From contig NZ_JACKZC010000004.1 in NCBI RefSeq assembly GCF_014212495.1, forward strand, positions 1-64,000: a stretch of DNA of 64,000 nt, in the 5' to 3' direction. The translations under genes were made by a program, and so were the position numbers. Positions 25,991 to 33,477 of this stretch are shown one piece after another. The notes beneath the pieces were generated by a model. It saw only the letters and a list, made by a program, of their open reading frames with translations, had not been told where the DNA came from and searched no databases. The stretch comes from Pontibacter sp. Tf4 (lineage in GTDB: Bacteria; Bacteroidota; Bacteroidia; Cytophagales; Hymenobacteraceae). Numbering within the stretch: position 1 is the stretch's first letter; each line of letters opens with the position of its first letter.

Positions 25991-27826
25991 ATGCCCGATA
26001 TTATAAACTTACTGCCAGACTACTTAGCAAACCAGATTGCTGCCGGTGAGGTAGTGCAACGGCCTGCATCGGTAGTGAAGGAGCTGCTGGAAAATGCCAT
26101 TGATGCCAAAGCAACCAGTGTGCAGCTTATTGTGAAGGAGGCTGGCAAGCAACTGATACAGGTAGTGGACAACGGCATTGGCATGAGCGAGACTGATGCC
26201 CGCATGTGCTTTGAGCGCCACGCTACCTCCAAAATAAAAAGCACCGAAGACCTGTTCCGCATCCGGACGATGGGTTTCCGGGGCGAAGCGATGGCCTCTA
26301 TCGGGGCGGTAGCGCAGGTAGAGCTGAAAACCAAACCACACGGCGCCGATACGGGCACAAAGCTGATTGTGGAAGGTTCGTCTATAGTTACACAGGAGCC
26401 TGTTGTTACACCATCGGGTACAAGTATATGTGTTAAGAACCTGTTTTACAATGTTCCGGCGCGCCGTAATTTCCTGAAGACCAATGCCGTGGAGATGCGC
26501 CACATACTGGATGAGTTTCAGCGGGTGGCGCTGGCTTACCCGGAGATCGCTTTCTCGCTCTACCACAACGAAGTAGAGGTCTTTAACCTGCCATCGGCTA
26601 AGCTGAGTCAGCGCATCATCGGTATTTTCGGGAACAACTATAAAGAGCAAATGGCCCTCTGCGACGAGGAAACACCTTTTCTGAGTGTGCGGGGCTACAT
26701 TGGTAAGCCGGAGTTTGCCAAAAAAACACGCGGCGAGCAGTTCTTTTTTGTGAATAACCGCTTTATAAAGAGCGGCTACCTGAACCATGCTGTGATGACG
26801 GCCTTTGAAGGTTTGTTGCCAAAAGAGAGTTACCCGTTTTATGTGCTCTTTATTGATATTGAGCCCGATAAGATCGACATAAACGTACACCCGACCAAGA
26901 CCGAGATCAAATTCGACGACGAGAAAACGGTATATGCTATCGTTCATTCGGCTGTACGTAAATCGTTGGGGGCGCATAACATTGCCCCGTCGCTGGATTT
27001 TGAAGGAGATGTGAATTTCGCTCCGCTGCAGCCGATCCGGATTCAGAACAACGAGCAGGGGTTTGAGCAGGAGCGCAAAACGTTTTCATCAGCAGGGTTT
27101 CCGGCACCTTCATCAGCGCCTAAACGGGTAAGCTCTGCCGGATGGGAGCAACTATACGAGCCGCTGCGCAACCAGCCAACCGGCGAGGAGCGTATTTCGT
27201 CTTCGGCAAGCACAAGCCTTTTAGATGACGCCTTTGCCGCCGACGCAAGCCCGGCTACCTCCAACAAAACGCTGCAAGTGCATCAGAAATACCTGTTGGT
27301 GCAGGTAAAGTCCGGCATTATGGTTATAGACCAGCAGGCAGCGCAGGAACGTATCCTGTTCGAGAAATACATCACTTCGCTGCAAAAGAAAGCAGTTATT
27401 TCACAGACCTTGCTGTTCCCGCAAACTATAGAATTGTCGCCTGCCGATGCCGCGCTGGTAAAAGAGCTGCAGGCTGAGTTTTTAGAGCTGGGTTTTCAAT
27501 TTGAGGATTTTGGCGGCAATACCATCATTCTGAATGCCATACCTGCCGATGTGCAGGCAGCCAACGAAAAGGAATTGCTGGAAGAGCTGATAGAACAGTA
27601 TAAAAACAATCTGGCCACACTGAAGTTAGATACCAGGGAAAACCTGGCGCGAGCCATGGCCAAACGGCTGGCAGGCCGCCTGCAGACCCGTATGTCGGAG
27701 CTGGAAATGAATTCGCTGGTAGATAAGCTGTTTGCCTGCGAAGTGCCCAACTATACGCCGGCAGGGCAGAAGACACTTGTAATTATGGAGCTGAGCCAGT
27801 TGCACGAGCTGTTCCAGAAGAATTGA
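25991..27826 (+). CDS. mutL: DNA mismatch repair protein MutL
   Basis: The 611-residue protein has an intact GHKL ATPase: ANQIAAGEVVQRPASVVKEL at residues 13-32, VVDNGIGM, RHATSKI and GFRGEAMAS near residue 95. A linker (residues about 330-440) is low in conservation, and the C-terminal dimerisation domain contains MVIDQQAAQERILFEKY, the counterpart of the DQHAxxERxxxE motif with His replaced by Gln. MutL couples MutS mismatch recognition to nicking or unwinding. The Gln replacement is worth noting for metal binding. It reads in the same direction as two rhomboid genes. Confidence 0.96.
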   Translation: MPDIINLLPDYLANQIAAGEVVQRPASVVKELLENAIDAKATSVQLIVKEAGKQLIQVVDNGIGMSETDARMCFERHATSKIKSTEDLFRIRTMGFRGEAMASIGAVAQVELKTKPHGADTGTKLIVEGSSIVTQEPVVTPSGTSICVKNLFYNVPARRNFLKTNAVEMRHILDEFQRVALAYPEIAFSLYHNEVEVFNLPSAKLSQRIIGIFGNNYKEQMALCDEETPFLSVRGYIGKPEFAKKTRGEQFFFVNNRFIKSGYLNHAVMTAFEGLLPKESYPFYVLFIDIEPDKIDINVHPTKTEIKFDDEKTVYAIVHSAVRKSLGAHNIAPSLDFEGDVNFAPLQPIRIQNNEQGFEQERKTFSSAGFPAPSSAPKRVSSAGWEQLYEPLRNQPTGEERISSSASTSLLDDAFAADASPATSNKTLQVHQKYLLVQVKSGIMVIDQQAAQERILFEKYITSLQKKAVISQTLLFPQTIELSPADAALVKELQAEFLELGFQFEDFGGNTIILNAIPADVQAANEKELLEELIEQYKNNLATLKLDTRENLARAMAKRLAGRLQTRMSELEMNSLVDKLFACEVPNYTPAGQKTLVIMELSQLHELFQKN

Positions 27827-27942
27827 TTGTTAAATTGCTGATTGTTGAATTGTTATCTGTTTAATGACAAGCAAACACTCGGCTGAAGTATAAACGTTAC
27901 ATTTTTTCGTAAGTAGCATTTATACTTCAAAAGCTATAACGC
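27827..27942. repeat. Short-period AT-rich repeat after mutL
   Basis: Units such as TTGATTGTTAAA, TTGCTGATTGTTGAATTG form an imperfect 7-8 nt repeat at 27827-27853. The remainder is an AT-rich promoter region for the first rhomboid gene. Confidence 0.4.
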
Positions 27943-28719
27943 ATGTTCAATATAACTCCTATGGTCAGGAACCTCCTGATCATCAATGTAGTGGTGTTTA
28001 TACTGCAGGGCAATGTTTTCGACACCCGCCTGTTTGCGCTGTACCACTTCGGCTCCGACTACTTTAACCCGATCCAGTTCCTGACGCACATGTTCCTGCA
28101 TGGTGGCTGGGGACACCTGTTCAGCAACATGTTTAGCTTGTTCATTTTCGGGCCTTTGCTGGAGCGTTTCTGGGGTTCGCAGCGTTTCCTGGCATTTTAC
28201 CTGATAACCGGACTGGGAGCAAGTGTGCTTTATTCGGGAGTACGTGCTTACGAACTGCATGAGCTACGCCAGGACACCATAGCTTACATAGAAAATCCGA
28301 GTCCTGTAGCCTTTAATAACTACATGGATGAGCACGTTAAGGAAGGCTCTGGCCGCGAATTAGCTATAATTTTACGAAACAACCCTGATGTACCGCAGTA
28401 TGTGGAGCAGAGCAAGGATATAGTTCGTGAAGTATTTAGCACTATTTTTAACAGTCCGATGCTGGGGGCGTCGGGGGCAGTATTTGGCATCCTGATGGCG
28501 TTTGGTATGCTCTTCCCGAACCTGGAATTGATGCTGCTCTTTCTGCCGGTGCCTATAAAAGCGAAGTACTTTGTGCTGCTCTACGGTGCCTACGAACTAT
28601 ATGCCGGCTTTAACCGCGTAGCCGGCGATAATGTGGCGCATTTTGCACACCTTGGCGGAATGCTGTTTGCGTATATACTGATAAAAATGTGGGGGCGAAA
28701 CGATTACCGCGACTATTAA
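27943..28719 (+). CDS. Rhomboid-family intramembrane serine protease (first of two)
   Basis: The 258-residue polytopic protein has the rhomboid HMFLHGGWGHLFSNM motif near residue 47, catalytic serine in GASGAVFG near residue 179 and catalytic histidine in VAHFAHLGGM near residue 233. A roughly 45-residue extramembrane loop (ENPSPVAFNNYMDEHVKE and onward) precedes the catalytic serine helix, longer than in the minimal fold. It cleaves transmembrane substrates within the membrane; substrates are unknown. A second rhomboid gene follows after about 94 bases. Confidence 0.92.
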   Translation: MFNITPMVRNLLIINVVVFILQGNVFDTRLFALYHFGSDYFNPIQFLTHMFLHGGWGHLFSNMFSLFIFGPLLERFWGSQRFLAFYLITGLGASVLYSGVRAYELHELRQDTIAYIENPSPVAFNNYMDEHVKEGSGRELAIILRNNPDVPQYVEQSKDIVREVFSTIFNSPMLGASGAVFGILMAFGMLFPNLELMLLFLPVPIKAKYFVLLYGAYELYAGFNRVAGDNVAHFAHLGGMLFAYILIKMWGRNDYRDY

Positions 28720-28812
28720 GTATAGAACCCTGCAACACGCACACTACCTGATACTGAACATGATCGTCGGGTGAGCCGTGTTCCCTATGTCGCTTTCAGA
28801 GGACCTGATTAC

Positions 28813-29718
28813 ATGAGTATACTTCAAGATATAAAAGACACTTTCCGGCAACCAAACAACACGCTCAAACAGCTCATCCTGATCAACGTGATCGTGTTTG
28901 TTGTGCTGATCGTGCTGCGTCTGCTGCTTACCTTTACGGTGGGGCAGGGGGCGTATTTCCTGCTGATGAGCTTTATCGAGCTGCACTCCAGCCCATCGGT
29001 ATTGCTCACCCGCCCCTGGACGCTGATCACCTATTTCTTTACGCATCAGGGCTTTCTGCACATCATCTTTAACATGCTTAACCTTTACTGGTTCGGGCAG
29101 CTGGTGCGCGAGTATTTAGGCGATAAAAAGCTGCTGAGTCTGTATATACTGGGTGGTGTTGCCGGAGGAGTGCTTTATATACTTACCTATAATTTTATCC
29201 CGTATTTCGAAGACAGGGCGGCAAATTCTGTGATGATCGGGGCCTCAGCGAGTGTGTTGGCTATAGTTGTTGGCGCTGCTACGTTGCTGCCAAACTATAC
29301 TTTCAACCTGCTCCTGATCGGTCCGGTCCGTATCAAATACATTGCGTTGTTTCTGGTTATTCTGTCCATGTCCGGCGCTGTAGGCGATAATGCCGGTGGT
29401 AACATTGCCCACTTAGGCGGTGCTTTAATTGGCTGGCTTTTTATAAAGCAACTACAGCGCGGCTCCGACATGGGTCGTCCGCTTCATGCCTTTTTCGATT
29501 TTTTTACCGGCCTGTTCAAAAGCAGATCTAAACTGAAAGTCACTCACCGCCGCCATACAACGTTCTCTGGCAAAACAAATGGCAGCGCCACTACCCCTGT
29601 TGGCAAACCAAGCCAGAAAGAGATCGACGTGATCCTGGATAAAATCTCCAGCTCCGGGTATGAAAGCCTGTCCAAAGAGGAAAAGCAGAAGCTGTTTCAG
29701 GCAAGTCAGAAAGAGTAG
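28813..29718 (+). CDS. Rhomboid-family intramembrane serine protease (second of two) with C-terminal tail
   Basis: The ATG at 28813 (MSILQDIKDTF) was chosen; a GTG at 28771 would add 14 residues of unlike composition. The 301-residue protein has FFTHQGFLHIIFNML near residue 75, catalytic serine in MIGASASVLA near residue 143 and histidine in GNIAHLGGALIG near residue 198. A basic, soluble tail of about 85 residues follows the last helix (SRSKLKVTHRRHTTF; SKEEKQKLFQ), which may hold a regulatory contact. Tandem rhomboids are common in Bacteroidota. Confidence 0.9.
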   Translation: MSILQDIKDTFRQPNNTLKQLILINVIVFVVLIVLRLLLTFTVGQGAYFLLMSFIELHSSPSVLLTRPWTLITYFFTHQGFLHIIFNMLNLYWFGQLVREYLGDKKLLSLYILGGVAGGVLYILTYNFIPYFEDRAANSVMIGASASVLAIVVGAATLLPNYTFNLLLIGPVRIKYIALFLVILSMSGAVGDNAGGNIAHLGGALIGWLFIKQLQRGSDMGRPLHAFFDFFTGLFKSRSKLKVTHRRHTTFSGKTNGSATTPVGKPSQKEIDVILDKISSSGYESLSKEEKQKLFQASQKE

Positions 29719-29739
29719 CTTTTTTCCTCTTTCATCATT

Positions 29740-29858
29740 CCAAGCGTTTGCCGAGGGATCTTATGTGTTTGATAGTTTCCTATCTGTCATCCTGAGCAAA
29801 GTCGAAGGATCTTATACAGCTTATAGTTGATGCTCAAGGGCTATAGTTTTATAATTGC
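29740..29858. repeat. TCATCCTGAGC...GAAGGATCT palindromic repeat
   Basis: TCATCCTGAGCAAAGTCGAA followed by GGATCT (29787-29812) is a widespread bacterial palindrome; ATCCT and AGGAT are the arms. A related GAGGGATCTTATGTG occurs just before it. Confidence 0.65.
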
Positions 29859-30198
29859 CTTTGCCTACTGCTGGGAACAAGCCTTCTTTGTATAGCCACT
29901 TTCAACCCTAGGAGCTCTAATCACCTACAGTTTTATAGTTTGTTTGGCTCCCTCTGAGGCCGGGAGGCCCCGTCTTCGGGCATCGCGCTGCTGCCTTCTT
30001 GCTATCCTCGTGCCTCGGATTGCCTGCGGCACCGCAACAAGTCAAAGGCGCTCAACCAAAGACTGATATCAAGCTCGATAGGTTCTGTCTTAGCTATAGT
30101 TTGCCTGATGTTTCTTGGCTTGAGCAGATCAGTTTTTCTCTTAGTTAAAGTTCTGTGGGGCCAAGTAAACTTGGCCTGCTCGTGGTCTGTAACTATAG
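29859..30198 (+). repeat. 340-bp structured intergenic repeat, copy B
   Basis: This is the partner of 20746-21084, in the same orientation. Order and spacing of the conserved blocks are the same, including GGAGC/GCTCC (29911-29915 with 29947-29951), CCGGGAGGCCCCGTCTTCGG and AAGGCGCTCAAC. The terminal hairpin is GGCCAAG-taaa-CTTGGCC (30159-30176), which differs from copy A at two base pairs, both compensated. The central stem TTcTTGC/GCAAcAA also differs in sequence from ATTTCC/GGAAAT of copy A while keeping pairing. The copies share no ORF. Confidence 0.7.
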
Positions 30199-30413
30199 AA
30201 CAACAACTCAAACTATAACTATAGTAGAAAGTCCCCTCTCGGGAGGGGTAGGGGTGGGTTATCTCAACCACAAAGCTATAACCCAAACTATAGCATAAGC
30301 CCCAATCCTGGAAATCTATTAATCCTGTAAATCCTGATTCAGACAATAGCATTTTAGGATTTACAGCAATTTATCCATACCTTTTCTTTCTTCTTCAACA
30401 AACTTAAACTCCT
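30199..30413. repeat. CCCCTC hairpin and GAATCAGGATTTACAGGATT-type repeat
   Basis: CCCCTC-tcgg-GAGGGG (30233-30248) is followed by TAGGGGTGGGTT. At 30316-30347 the reverse complement reads TCTGAATCAGGATTTACAGG, another dispersed Bacteroidota repeat. The last 60 bases before the next gene are an AT-rich promoter region. Confidence 0.6.
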
Positions 30414-30794
30414 ATGAAACACATCCTTGCAGGTCTGACTATAGTTTTATCCCTTGTCTCTGTAAATGCTGTTGCGCAGAGTACTAACTCTCCGATTGTT
30501 GCAGCAAAGCACACAACTGTAAAAAGGCCTTTCTTTGTATTGAGGACTAATGGAGGAGATTATAGACTTACGGAAACGGCTTTAAAAGTAATTAGCCCGG
30601 ATTGGATAGATGAAGTGCAGGTGGTAAAAGAGTTGGAAGATATCGAAAATCTGGCTGAAGAGATGAAAGATGGTATTGTGATTCTAACTTTTAAGAAAGA
30701 TAATGAAGCTGCAAATAAGTATACAGAGAATGTAGTTCGACAGAATGAAAAGGTAACACTGCCTGTGCCTAAGGCGATTCGTATTAAAGAATAA
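30414..30794 (+). CDS. Small secreted protein with TonB-receptor plug-like segment
   Basis: The 126-residue protein has a clear signal peptide (ILAGLTIVLSLVSVNAVAQ). Its central part, ALKVISPDWIDEVQVVKELE followed by DGIVILTFKK, resembles the plug-domain signature of SusC-like receptors in which an I..IEVLKD...GVILITTKK pattern occurs. Such isolated plug-like modules occur in secreted Bacteroidota proteins and may contact TonB-type receptors or act as a stand-alone fold. No function is known. It stands between a repeat island and mdh. Confidence 0.65.
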   Translation: MKHILAGLTIVLSLVSVNAVAQSTNSPIVAAKHTTVKRPFFVLRTNGGDYRLTETALKVISPDWIDEVQVVKELEDIENLAEEMKDGIVILTFKKDNEAANKYTENVVRQNEKVTLPVPKAIRIKE

Positions 30795-30817
30795 TACTTT
30801 CGTTTTTACTATAAACC

Positions 30818-30850
30818 AAAAACGCCGCTCCTTTTCAGAAGCGGCGTTTA
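30818..30850. terminator. Bidirectional terminator between the plug-like gene and mdh
   Basis: AAACGCCGCT and AGCGGCGTTT form a ten-base stem, with A-rich and T-rich flanks on both sides, between convergent genes. Confidence 0.85.
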
Positions 30851-30874
30851 CTTTATCAATAAGCAATTCTATAC

Positions 30875-31816
30875 TTAAGCTTTGGCAGCGTTTATGTTGT
30901 CCAGCGCGTCCATTACTTCTTTCACGTGTCCGCGAGACGTTTCCAGCAGTTGCTTTTCGTCTTCGTTCAGGTCAAGCTCGATAATACGCTCGATACCGTT
31001 CTTACCAAGGATAACTGGTACGCCCAGGTAAACGCCATCAATACCGTACTCACCTTCCAGCTTCACGCAAACCGGGAATACACGGCGCTGGTCACGAACG
31101 ATCGCCTCTACCATCTGAGCAGCTGCTGAACCCGGCGCATACCAGGCAGAAGTACCCATCAGTTTCACAAGCTCGCCACCACCGTTCTTGGTGCGCTCAA
31201 CTATAGCGTTCAGTGTTTCTTCGTCAATAAGCTCCGTTACCGGGATTCCACCAACTGTAGTGTAGCGAGGAAGCGGAACCATGGTATCGCCGTGGCCACC
31301 CATTAATACCGCCTGAATATCTTTTGGAGATACATTTAGGGCCTCAGCAAGGAACGCTCTGTAACGGGCAGTATCCAGGATACCAGCCATACCCATAACG
31401 CGTGTGCGTGGCAGCTTAGAAGTAATGTGCGCCGCATAGGTCATCACATCAAGCGGGTTAGAAACCACAATGATGATCGCATCCGGAGAGTGCTTTACAA
31501 TGTTTTCGGTTACGGATGTTACGATACCTGCGTTTGTTGAAATCAGGTCGTCGCGGGTCATGCCTGGCTTACGTGGCAAACCAGATGTGATAACCACTAC
31601 ATCAGAACCAGCAGTTTTGCTGTAATCGTTTGTTACGCCTACTGTGCGCGTGTCGTACAGGTTGATAGGGGCTTTCTGCCAGATATCAAGCGCTTTGCCC
31701 TCAGCAAAACCTTCTTTAATATCCACTAAAACTACTTCGTTCGCGATTTCGCGGTAAGCCAGCACATCAGCGCAGGTTGCACCAACGTTACCAGCTCCAA
31801 CTACAGTTACTTTCAT
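30875..31816 (-). CDS. mdh: Malate dehydrogenase, LDH-like type
   Basis: The 313-residue enzyme oxidises malate to oxaloacetate with NAD+. The NAD-binding GAGNVGATCADVLA is at residues 7-20, the substrate-loop arginines lie in SGLPRKPGMTRDDL near residue 78, and the catalytic histidine in GGHGDTMVPLPRY near residue 173. The tetrameric LDH-like class is usual in Bacteroidota. It is monocistronic and has a shared terminator with the convergent gene. Confidence 0.96.
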   Translation of the reverse strand: MKVTVVGAGNVGATCADVLAYREIANEVVLVDIKEGFAEGKALDIWQKAPINLYDTRTVGVTNDYSKTAGSDVVVITSGLPRKPGMTRDDLISTNAGIVTSVTENIVKHSPDAIIIVVSNPLDVMTYAAHITSKLPRTRVMGMAGILDTARYRAFLAEALNVSPKDIQAVLMGGHGDTMVPLPRYTTVGGIPVTELIDEETLNAIVERTKNGGGELVKLMGTSAWYAPGSAAAQMVEAIVRDQRRVFPVCVKLEGEYGIDGVYLGVPVILGKNGIERIIELDLNEDEKQLLETSRGHVKEVMDALDNINAAKA

Positions 31817-31892
31817 TATCGGATATACTTTATGTTAGTTTGAGAATTCGGTTAACTCCGGTAAAATTAGAAAAATCTATTATTAAAGACAG

Positions 31893-31989
31893 ACAATAGA
31901 CGTTAGATATTAGATATTAGATTATAAATGTTTGCGAAACATCTTTGCCGAGAAAAGTCTAACGTCTAAAATCTAATATCTGGCGTCTA
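31893..31989. repeat. Inverted pair of TTAGATAT minisatellites
   Basis: The left arm ACAATAGACGTTAGATATTA with repeats of TTAGATA and the right arm AGTCTAACGTCTAAAATCTA with TATCT are near reverse complements, separated by about 32 bases containing TGTTTGCGAAACATC. The right arm ends two bases from the tilS stop. See its relative at 33363-33470. Confidence 0.6.
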
Positions 31990-31991
31990 AA

Positions 31992-33320
31992 TCAGCGTCT
32001 TTCTAAAGAAATCTCCACCACCCGCTCGGTCTTTTCGGTTACTTTAAAACGGTTATCCAGGCGCTGGTTCACGATCCAAACTATAGACTGGTCTGATACT
32101 AATACCAGCGTTTGCGATTTAAGGTTGGCCGGTACTTTTTTGTCGATCAGGAAATCGCTGATCTTTTTCTTGCCGTTCATGCCCAGCGGCACAAACCAAT
32201 CGCCTTCCTGCCAGGCACGCAGCTTCAGCGGAAATTTAAGCTGATCGGCATCCAGGGCAGCTACAAAAGGTTTAGTGTTCAGTTTATAGTTGGCCGCATC
32301 TACATACTTTATGTTAAAGGTGTAAGCACCAGCTGCTATAGTTGTGTCGCCTTCGTTTATGAGGATACTTCCGAAACTGCTTAGGTTGCGGGGCGTGATC
32401 ACCAGTTGGTCGCGGTCTTTTACCAGCGTGTGCGTAGGCGAGTCGAACTGCTTGCCCGAAATGCCATCTAAAGCTTCTGCCAGCTCCAGCACCACGCTAT
32501 AACTATAGTTGAACGGGCGCAATAGCTCGTGCAGCACCACAGGTAGCCCGGTGGCGTTTTGTAGCGGTACAAGCGAGAAATAAGTAGCATTTTCGGCCTC
32601 TTTTATACTTTGCTCGCGCAGGTTCTGGATGTAGGCAGTAACTATAGTTTCGGCGTGGCTTACGCGCTCGGCTGTATGCTGCATGGTCTCTTCCAGGCTC
32701 GGGTTTATTTCTTTCAGTATAGGAATAACTTCATGCCTGATCTTGTTGCGCTGGTACTTGGTGGTTTCGTTCGATGCGTCTTCGCGCCAGATCAGGCGGC
32801 GTTCTGTTACAAATTCAAAGATATCGTCTTTGGTAACGGTAAGCAGGGGCCGGATAATGTTTCCGTTCTTAGCCGGAATACCGTGCAGACCCGCAATGCC
32901 GGTGCCTTTGGTGAGGTGCAGCAATATAGTTTCCGTCAGATCGTTGCTGTGGTGGGCCGTGGCAATGTAATCGTAGCCTTCCTGCTGGCGCACCTGCTCA
33001 AACCACTGGTAGCGCAGCGTACGAGCAGCCATCTGTATCGAAAGTTTTTCCTGCTCGGCAAAGGCTCTGGTGTTAAAGTTTTCGGTGTAGAAAGGTACGT
33101 CGTACTTCTTGGCCAGTTTTTTGACGAACAATTGGTCGGCTTCGGCATCTTCGGCACGTAAACCAAAATTGCAGTGGGCAATGGCAAAACTATAGTTTAG
33201 TTTGTGCAGCACTTCGCAAAGCACCACCGAATCGATGCCGCCGCTAACGGCTGCAAGTATTTTGCTTTCGGGCTGGCAAAGGTTTTGTGCTTGTATAAAA
33301 CCGGAAACTTTCTGTAACAT
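31992..33320 (-). CDS. tilS: tRNA(Ile)-lysidine synthetase
   Basis: The 442-residue protein attaches lysine to C34 of tRNA-Ile(CAU), converting AUG to AUA decoding. The PP-loop AVSGGIDSVVL is at residues 24-34, with ATAHHSNDLTETILL near residue 120 and the NKIRHEVIP segment near residue 190. The C-terminal domain from about residue 350 (LKLRAWQEGDWFVPLGMNGK) is the TilS C-terminal domain. It is flanked by two related inverted minisatellite repeats. Confidence 0.94.
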   Translation of the reverse strand: MLQKVSGFIQAQNLCQPESKILAAVSGGIDSVVLCEVLHKLNYSFAIAHCNFGLRAEDAEADQLFVKKLAKKYDVPFYTENFNTRAFAEQEKLSIQMAARTLRYQWFEQVRQQEGYDYIATAHHSNDLTETILLHLTKGTGIAGLHGIPAKNGNIIRPLLTVTKDDIFEFVTERRLIWREDASNETTKYQRNKIRHEVIPILKEINPSLEETMQHTAERVSHAETIVTAYIQNLREQSIKEAENATYFSLVPLQNATGLPVVLHELLRPFNYSYSVVLELAEALDGISGKQFDSPTHTLVKDRDQLVITPRNLSSFGSILINEGDTTIAAGAYTFNIKYVDAANYKLNTKPFVAALDADQLKFPLKLRAWQEGDWFVPLGMNGKKKISDFLIDKKVPANLKSQTLVLVSDQSIVWIVNQRLDNRFKVTEKTERVVEISLERR

Positions 33321-33345
33321 ACGGCAGCGGCTGGTAAATTTTTTC

Positions 33346-33353
33346 TAATTTTG
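33346..33353 (+). promoter_or_regulatory. Putative -7 element (TAATTTTG) for the OstA-like gene
   Basis: TAATTTTG lies 125 bases before the ATG at 33478. The inverted repeat at 33363-33470 would then lie within the leader RNA. Confidence 0.45.
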
Positions 33354-33362
33354 AAGTATAAA

Positions 33363-33470
33363 GTAGACGCTAGTATTTAGAAGTTAGACATTAGAAGTGT
33401 TCGGGGGTGTTTTTCACAAACTGCCACTATCAGAACAAGTCTAACATCTAAAGTCTATTGTCTAACATCT
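33363..33470. repeat. Inverted pair of GTCTAACATCT minisatellites in the OstA-like leader
   Basis: The left arm (GTAGACGCTAGTATTTAGAA, AGTTAGACATTAGAAG) and right arm (AAGTCTAACATCTAAAGTCT, ATTGTCTAACATCT) are imperfect reverse complements of 34-35 bases around a 39-base loop. The right arm ends eight bases before the next start codon, so a folded leader could mask the ribosome site. Confidence 0.6.
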
Positions 33471-33477
33471 GAAAAGA

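Noticed and set aside
28771..28812. GTG start for the second rhomboid
   Set aside because: The 14 extra residues are not rhomboid-like; an ATG at 28813 gives the usual N-terminus.
30002..30352. Minus-strand ORF of 116 codons across repeat copy B
   Set aside because: It spans a repeat and a dispersed palindrome and has no counterpart in copy A.
31893..33470. CRISPR array from TTAGATAT/GTCTAACA repeats
   Set aside because: Units are 7-8 nt, without spacers of constant length, and no cas genes are present.
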